Shown: positions 59,711 to 64,000 of the stretch, piece by piece | Layout: each line of letters begins with the position of its first letter | Numbering within the stretch: the stretch's first letter is position 1 | DNA from: Umezawaea sp049997955 | GTDB taxonomy: Bacteria > Actinomycetota > Actinomycetes > Mycobacteriales > Pseudonocardiaceae | Length of the DNA: 64,000 nucleotides | NCBI GenBank assembly: GCA_049997955.1 | Contig: JAEBDY010000005.1 | Coordinates: 1 to 64,000 of the forward strand | Direction: 5' to 3' | Notes under the pieces: generated by a model | Seen by the model: the letters and a program-made list of their open reading frames with translations, nothing else | Databases searched by the model: none | Told to the model about the DNA's origin: nothing | Program-made: the position numbers and the translations under genes

Positions 59711-60928
59711 ATGGGGACTGGGTGGGGGCGGTTGCAGGCGGTCGCGATCAGCGGGTCGACGGGGGAGGGGCTGATGCTCACGGCGCTGCCGCTGGTGGCG
59801 ATCACGATCACGACCGACCCGCGGCAGGTGGCGCTGGTGAACGTCGTGGGGCAGTTGCCGTGGCTGCTGTTCTCGTTGTTCGCCGGGGTGTTGATCGACC
59901 GGTTCCGGCGGACGGCGGTGCTCGCGTCGGCCTTCGCCGTGCAGGTGGTGGCGGCGGCCGGGCTTGCAATCGCCGCGTCGACGGACGCGCTGAGCCTGCC
60001 GCTGCTGCTGGTCGTCTCGTTCGTCGTGGTGAGCTCGCAGGTGCTCGGCGACGGGGCCAGCGGGGCTCTGGTGCCGGACGTCGTGGGCCCGGACCGGCTG
60101 GCCGCGGCGAACGCCCGGATGATCGTCATCGACCGCGGCGTCGTGCAGTTCGTGGTGCCGCCGGTGACCGGGTTCCTGCTGGCGTTCGCGGTGGGCCTGC
60201 CCGCGTGGCTCGCCTGCGCCGCGGCGCTCGTGGCGCTCCTGCTGACCCGCGGCATCGCCGTCCCGCACGTGCCCAGCCCGCCGGGGCACCCGCTGCGGGA
60301 CATCAAGGTCGGCCTGGCGTTCCTCGTCGGCAGCAGGCTGCTGCGCACCATCACGATCGCCGTCGCGCTCGGCTCGTTCGCCGCCAGCGCGGGCAACTCG
60401 ATGTTCGTGCTGTACGCGACGCAGGTCCTGCACGTCGGCTCGTTCGGCTACGGCGTGCTGCTGGCGTGCCTGGCAGCGGGGTGGATCGGCGCGTCGTTCG
60501 TGGTGCACCCGCTGGTCACCCGCCTCGGCTACGCCTGGTCGATGCGGCTCGCGACGCTCTCCGGCGCGTTCGCGACCCTGCTCATCGCCCTGTTGCCGCC
60601 ATCGTTCGCGCTGGTCGGCGCGGCGCTGCTGTTCCTGTCGTCCACGACCCTGGTGTGGAACGTGTGCTCGCAGTCGAGCAGGCAGCGGTTCACGCCCACG
60701 CCGCTGCTCGGCCGGGTGCTGACCAGCCACCGCGCTCTCGCCTGGGGCCTGACGCCGCTCGGGGCGCTCGCGGGCGGGTTCGTGGCGGCGCGGTGGGGGC
60801 TGCGCTGGGTGTGGGGGATGGGGGCGGCCGTGCAACTGCTGTCGGTGCTGATCATGTGGAAGGCGTTGTCGCCCAAGGGGTTCGCCGCGGAGGAGGCCCG
60901 AGTCGCCGACAGCGCTCGGGCCTCCTGA
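59711..60928 (+). CDS. MFS transporter
   Basis: The 405-aa protein has twelve predicted membrane segments and features of the enterobactin-exporter-like MFS group (LLFSLFAGVLIDRFRRTAVLASAFAVQ, GPDRLAAANARMIVIDRGVVQFVVPPVTGFLL). It is likely a drug or metabolite efflux pump, divergent from the ArsR regulator. Confidence 0.85.
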   Translation: MGTGWGRLQAVAISGSTGEGLMLTALPLVAITITTDPRQVALVNVVGQLPWLLFSLFAGVLIDRFRRTAVLASAFAVQVVAAAGLAIAASTDALSLPLLLVVSFVVVSSQVLGDGASGALVPDVVGPDRLAAANARMIVIDRGVVQFVVPPVTGFLLAFAVGLPAWLACAAALVALLLTRGIAVPHVPSPPGHPLRDIKVGLAFLVGSRLLRTITIAVALGSFAASAGNSMFVLYATQVLHVGSFGYGVLLACLAAGWIGASFVVHPLVTRLGYAWSMRLATLSGAFATLLIALLPPSFALVGAALLFLSSTTLVWNVCSQSSRQRFTPTPLLGRVLTSHRALAWGLTPLGALAGGFVAARWGLRWVWGMGAAVQLLSVLIMWKALSPKGFAAEEARVADSARAS

Positions 60929-60929
60929 G

Positions 60930-61967
60930 TCACAGCTCGCGGCTCACGTGGGTGCCGTCGCGGACCGTGCCGACGTACTCCTCGACCAGGTCCTCCATCG
61001 CGACCACGCCGCACAGCGCGCCGTCGGAGTCGACGGCCCGCGCCAGGTGGCTCTGGGCCCGCCGCAGCGCGGTCAGCGCCTCGTCCAGGTGCGCGTCGAC
61101 GGGCAGGTCCGGCAGGCCGCGGATGCGGGTGCGCGGCACGGGCGTGGCCGGATCGGCGCCCGCGAGGTCCAGCACGTCCTTGACGTGCAGGTAGCCGAGC
61201 AGCTTTCCGTTGTCGCCGCGCACCGGGAACCGGGAGAACCCGGTCTGCGCCACGGACGACTCGACCTCGCCGACCGTCGGGTTCGACGACAGCGTGGTCA
61301 GCCGGTCCAACGGCACCAGCACGTCCCCCACGGTCCGCTCGGCCGACGACAGCGTCTGCGTGAGCCTCCGGTGCTCCGAGTCCTCCAGCAGGCCTTCCTG
61401 GCGGGACTGGGCGATCAGCATCGCCAGCTCGTCCGGGGTGTACGCCGACTCCAGCTCGTCCTTCGGCGTCACGTCGACCAGCTTCAGCACGGCGGTCGAC
61501 ACGACGGTGAACATCCGCAGCACCGGGCCGACGAGCTTGCAGAACCCGTAGTGCACCGGCACGAGCCAGATCGCCAGCTGCTCCGGGTTCGCGATGGCCA
61601 GGTTCTTCGGCACCATCTCGCCGAGGATCGTGTGCAGCGCGACCACGATGATCAGCGCGATGGCGAACGAGATGCCGTGCCGCAGAGCCGCGGGCATCCC
61701 GATGGCGTGGAACGGCGACTCCAGGATCGACGCCACGGCGGGCTCGCCGATCGCGCCGAGACCCAGCGAGCACAGCGTGATGCCCAGCTGCGCCCCCGCG
61801 ATGATCAGCGGCAGCTCCCGCCCGGCCTTGATCGCCGTGCGGGCCCGGCTGCTGCCCTTCTCGGCGAGCGCTTCGAGCCGGTCGCGGCGGGCGGTGATGA
61901 TCGCGAACTCGGCGCCGACGAAGAACCCGTTGCCCGCGAGGAACAGGAAGAGGACCAGGATGCTCAC
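60930..61967 (-). CDS. CNNM/CorC-family membrane protein with CBS domains
   Basis: The 345-aa protein has an N-terminal CNNM/DUF21 membrane domain (LFLAGNGFFVGAEFAIITARRDRLEAL) and a tandem CBS domain (VLVPLDRLTTL, GFSRFPVRGDNGKLLGYLHVKDVL, VVAMEDLVEEYVGTVRD). It lacks the C-terminal CorC domain. It overlaps the upstream similar gene by ATGA. It pairs with the longer protein as Rv1841c/Rv1842c do in M. tuberculosis. Mg or Co handling is inferred. Confidence 0.85.
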   Translation of the reverse strand: MSILVLFLFLAGNGFFVGAEFAIITARRDRLEALAEKGSSRARTAIKAGRELPLIIAGAQLGITLCSLGLGAIGEPAVASILESPFHAIGMPAALRHGISFAIALIIVVALHTILGEMVPKNLAIANPEQLAIWLVPVHYGFCKLVGPVLRMFTVVSTAVLKLVDVTPKDELESAYTPDELAMLIAQSRQEGLLEDSEHRRLTQTLSSAERTVGDVLVPLDRLTTLSSNPTVGEVESSVAQTGFSRFPVRGDNGKLLGYLHVKDVLDLAGADPATPVPRTRIRGLPDLPVDAHLDEALTALRRAQSHLARAVDSDGALCGVVAMEDLVEEYVGTVRDGTHVSREL

Positions 61968-63298
61968 TGCGCCGCCACCTGTTCGGTCTCGGCGACCTTG
62001 GCCACGCGCAGCTCGGCCGTGCGGTGCCGGTCCATCCGCATCACGGTGATGCGCCAGCCGTCGACCCTGATCTCGTCCCCGACGTCGGGGATGCGGCCGA
62101 GCCTGGCCATGACCAGCCCGGCCAGCGTCTCGTAGTCGCCATCGGGCATCCGGAACCTGGTGGCCTCGGCGACCTCGTCGTCGCGCAGCAGCCCGGACAC
62201 CATCCAGCTCTCCTTGCCGAGCGGGCGGACCGGAGCGGCCTCGCCCCGGTCGTGCTCGTCGCGCACGTCGCCGAGGATCTCCTCGACCACGTCCTCCAGC
62301 GTCACCATCCCGGCCGTGCCGCCGTACTCGTCGACGACGAGCGCGGTCTGCAACCCGGAGGCGCGCAGCCGGTCCAGCAGGGCGTCGCCCTCCAGGGTCT
62401 CCGGCACGGTCTGCACCGGCCGGGTCAGCGCGGAGACCGGGGTGGTCGCGCGCTGGTTCACCGGAACGCTGAACGCCTGCTTGACGTGCACCATCCCCCG
62501 GACCTCGTCCAGGTCGCCGTTGTGCACGGGGAACCGGGAGAAGCCGGTCGCGCGGGTCTTGGAGATCAGGTCCAGCACGGTCGCGTCCATCCGCAGGGCC
62601 TCGACCTGCACGCGCGGCGTCATCAGCTCGCCGGCGGTGCGGTCGCCGAAGCGCAGCGACCGGTCGAGCAACGTCGCGGTGCCCTGGTCGAGCGTGCCGT
62701 GCTCGGCGCTGGAGCGCACCAGCGCGCCCAGCTCCTCCGGCGACCGCGCCGACGCCAGCTCCTCGACCGGTTCGACGCCGAAGCGGCGCACCAGCCAGTT
62801 CGCCGCGAGGTTCATGCCGCTGATCAGCCAGCGGAACATGTTGGAGAACGCCGCCTGGTAGCCGACGACCGCTCGCGCGGTCTCCATCGGCTTGGCGATG
62901 GCGAGGTTCTTCGGCACGAGTTCGCCGAACACCATCGACACGGCCGTGGCCAGCGCCAGCGCGAACGCCAGGGCCAGCGGATCGGCCACCCCCGACGGCA
63001 CGCCGACCGCGGTCAGGCCGGGCTCGACCAGTTCCGCGATGGCGGGTTCGGCGATGTAGCCGGTGATCAGGGTGGTGATGGTGATGGCCAGCTGGGCGCC
63101 CGAGAGCTGGAAGGACAGCGTCTTGTGCGCCTTCTGGAGCTTCAGGGCCTTGGCATCGCCCACGACGGCGGCGTGGTTGTCCACGGTGCTGCGTTCGAGG
63201 GCGGTCAGGGAGAACTCGGCGGCGACCGCGGTGGCGGTGCCGATGGTGAGAGCGATGACGGCCAGCAGGCCGAGGACGCTCAGGAGGGTTCCGATCAC
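61964..63298 (-). CDS. CNNM/CorC-family membrane protein with CBS and CorC domains
   Basis: The 444-aa protein has an N-terminal CNNM domain (VAAEFSLTALERSTVDNHA), CBS pair (RTAGELMTPRVQVEAL, GFSRFPVHNGDLDEVRGMVHVKQAF, VVDEYGGTAGMVTLEDVVEEILGDVRDEHD) and a C-terminal CorC_HlyC domain. It would act in the membrane on divalent cation homeostasis with its overlapped partner. Confidence 0.85.
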   Translation of the reverse strand: MIGTLLSVLGLLAVIALTIGTATAVAAEFSLTALERSTVDNHAAVVGDAKALKLQKAHKTLSFQLSGAQLAITITTLITGYIAEPAIAELVEPGLTAVGVPSGVADPLALAFALALATAVSMVFGELVPKNLAIAKPMETARAVVGYQAAFSNMFRWLISGMNLAANWLVRRFGVEPVEELASARSPEELGALVRSSAEHGTLDQGTATLLDRSLRFGDRTAGELMTPRVQVEALRMDATVLDLISKTRATGFSRFPVHNGDLDEVRGMVHVKQAFSVPVNQRATTPVSALTRPVQTVPETLEGDALLDRLRASGLQTALVVDEYGGTAGMVTLEDVVEEILGDVRDEHDRGEAAPVRPLGKESWMVSGLLRDDEVAEATRFRMPDGDYETLAGLVMARLGRIPDVGDEIRVDGWRITVMRMDRHRTAELRVAKVAETEQVAAQ

Positions 63299-63463
63299 CT
63301 GTCGCCTCCGGCGGAGGGCGGGATCGGACTGATGTGGCAGCCGGGTGTTCGACCCGGCTCAGTACTGAAGCCAGGTGACTGCGCGTCGCGCACGGAAGGA
63401 GTCACTCCTCGATGGGGTCTTGCAGGTGGAGACCGGATCGGTCCAGTTTAGAGGGTATGGCCG

Positions 63464-64000
63464 TCAGCGCAGTCCGGCGCCGGAGGGTGCTCGGGTGCTC
63501 GCTCTGAGCACCACCTCGCCCGCGACCTTGACCGTGCGGGCCTCGTCGGTGCCCTCGTCGAGCACGAGCCGCGCCGCCCGTTCGCCCAGCTCCTCCAGCG
63601 GCAGCCGCACGGTGCTCAACCCCGGCACCAGGTCCCGCAGCGTCGGGATGTCGTCGAACCCGGCCATCGACACGTCCTCCGGCACGCGGAGCCCGGCTTC
63701 GCGCAACGCGGCCATGGCGCCGAGCGCCATCACGTCGTTGACGGCGAACACGCAGGTCGCGCCGGTCTTGGCGGCCAGCAGCTCGGTCGCCGCGGCGTGG
63801 CCGCCGTCCCTGGTGAACGCGCCGGCGATCACCGACGACGCGGCCAGGTCGACCCCGCCGTCGGCCAGCCCGGCCTTGAACCCGGCGAGCCGGTCGCGCG
63901 CCACGACCAGGTTCGACGGCCCGGCCAGCACGGCGAACCGCTCGTGCCCCAGCGCCACCAGTTCCCGCGCCAGCGCGCGGGCGCCCGCCCGGTTCGACGG
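63464..64000 (-). CDS. LacI-family regulator, partial (runs off the window)
   Basis: Only the C-terminal 178 residues of the sensor domain are present (ALGHERFAVLAGPSNLVVARDRLAGFKAGLADGG, FAVNDVMALGAMAALREAGLRVPEDVSMAGFDD). The helix-turn-helix would lie beyond 64000. The C-terminus ends VVLRASTRAPSGAGLR. The ligand is unknown. Confidence 0.85.
   Translation of the reverse strand, partial: PSNRAGARALARELVALGHERFAVLAGPSNLVVARDRLAGFKAGLADGGVDLAASSVIAGAFTRDGGHAAATELLAAKTGATCVFAVNDVMALGAMAALREAGLRVPEDVSMAGFDDIPTLRDLVPGLSTVRLPLEELGERAARLVLDEGTDEARTVKVAGEVVLRASTRAPSGAGLR

Overview
The window is very GC-rich chromosomal DNA from an actinobacterium. It carries WhiB, SsgB, UsfX/SigF pairs, GarA, CtpE, DUF397/XRE pairs and many GTG starts. 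The run CDP-alcohol phosphatidyltransferase, gcvH, garA, merR, DUF151, merR, gcvP, followed by two CNNM/CorC proteins, matches the Rv1822-Rv1842 neighbourhood of Mycobacterium tuberculosis. SsgB, the SigF paralogues and the family mix suggest a filamentous Pseudonocardiales member (Saccharothrix, Lentzea or Actinosynnema type). That placement is inference, not a database result.

Layout. 0-10.5 kb: a palindromic element and an 18-copy minisatellite, a BaeRF2 protein, a DUF4383 protein, a first SigF/UsfX operon with a coupled small ORF, a PHP hydrolase, a methyltransferase, a TetR regulator, an XRE/DUF397 pair, and a large LuxR-type ATPase regulator. 10.5-12.8 kb: an IS5-type element with matching termini and a TTA target duplication. 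It appears to carry a gene for a protein with four cold-shock domains next to a frame-disrupted transposase. 12.8-17.6 kb: an operon of a truncated quinone reductase, a molybdopterin oxidoreductase and an acyl-CoA synthetase. 18-23 kb: a LacI regulator and a SigL/RslA-like sigma/anti-sigma pair, plus an anti-sigma paralogue without the zinc finger behind a similar promoter. 23-29.6 kb: a quinone reductase, two transglutaminase-like proteins, and an agmatinase operon divergent from a PucR regulator.

29.6-31 kb: a tiny ORF with its own promoter and terminator precedes a cluster of unusual tRNA-like genes, then a SigF-type promoter drives a DUF4383/TPR pair. 32-37 kb: an AraC regulator, a PLP decarboxylase, an M50-like protease and a PoxB-like TPP enzyme. 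37-40 kb: a second stress-sigma module (WhiB, SigF, UsfX, a kinase-STAS fusion and RsbV). 40-44 kb: PaiB and a CtpE-type P-ATPase. 44.8-52.6 kb: the glycine cleavage/GarA cluster with a tandem glycine riboswitch before gcvP and a second copy of the palindromic element. 52.7-54 kb: two decayed genes (DUF899 and GNAT) around DUF427, then DUF3224 divergent from a WYL regulator across a perfect operator-like palindrome. 55-64 kb: SsgB, a VWA/solute-binding lipid-anchored or membrane protein, a glycosylase-annotated family, an ArsR regulator/MFS pair, two CNNM/CorC proteins and a partial LacI regulator.

How it works together. The two SigF modules and five promoter-like sites of the form GTKT-N15-17-GGGTA (one ends GGGAAT) outline a local stress-sigma network covering both UsfX operons, whiB, the kinase-STAS gene and DUF4383. 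A separate TGAACC-N16-CGT promoter type links the SigL-like operon to the orphan anti-sigma paralogue. The least conventional observations are the four-cold-shock-domain passenger gene in an IS, the tRNA cluster with its leader ORF, and two copies of a palindrome whose outer stem differs between copies yet stays perfectly paired.
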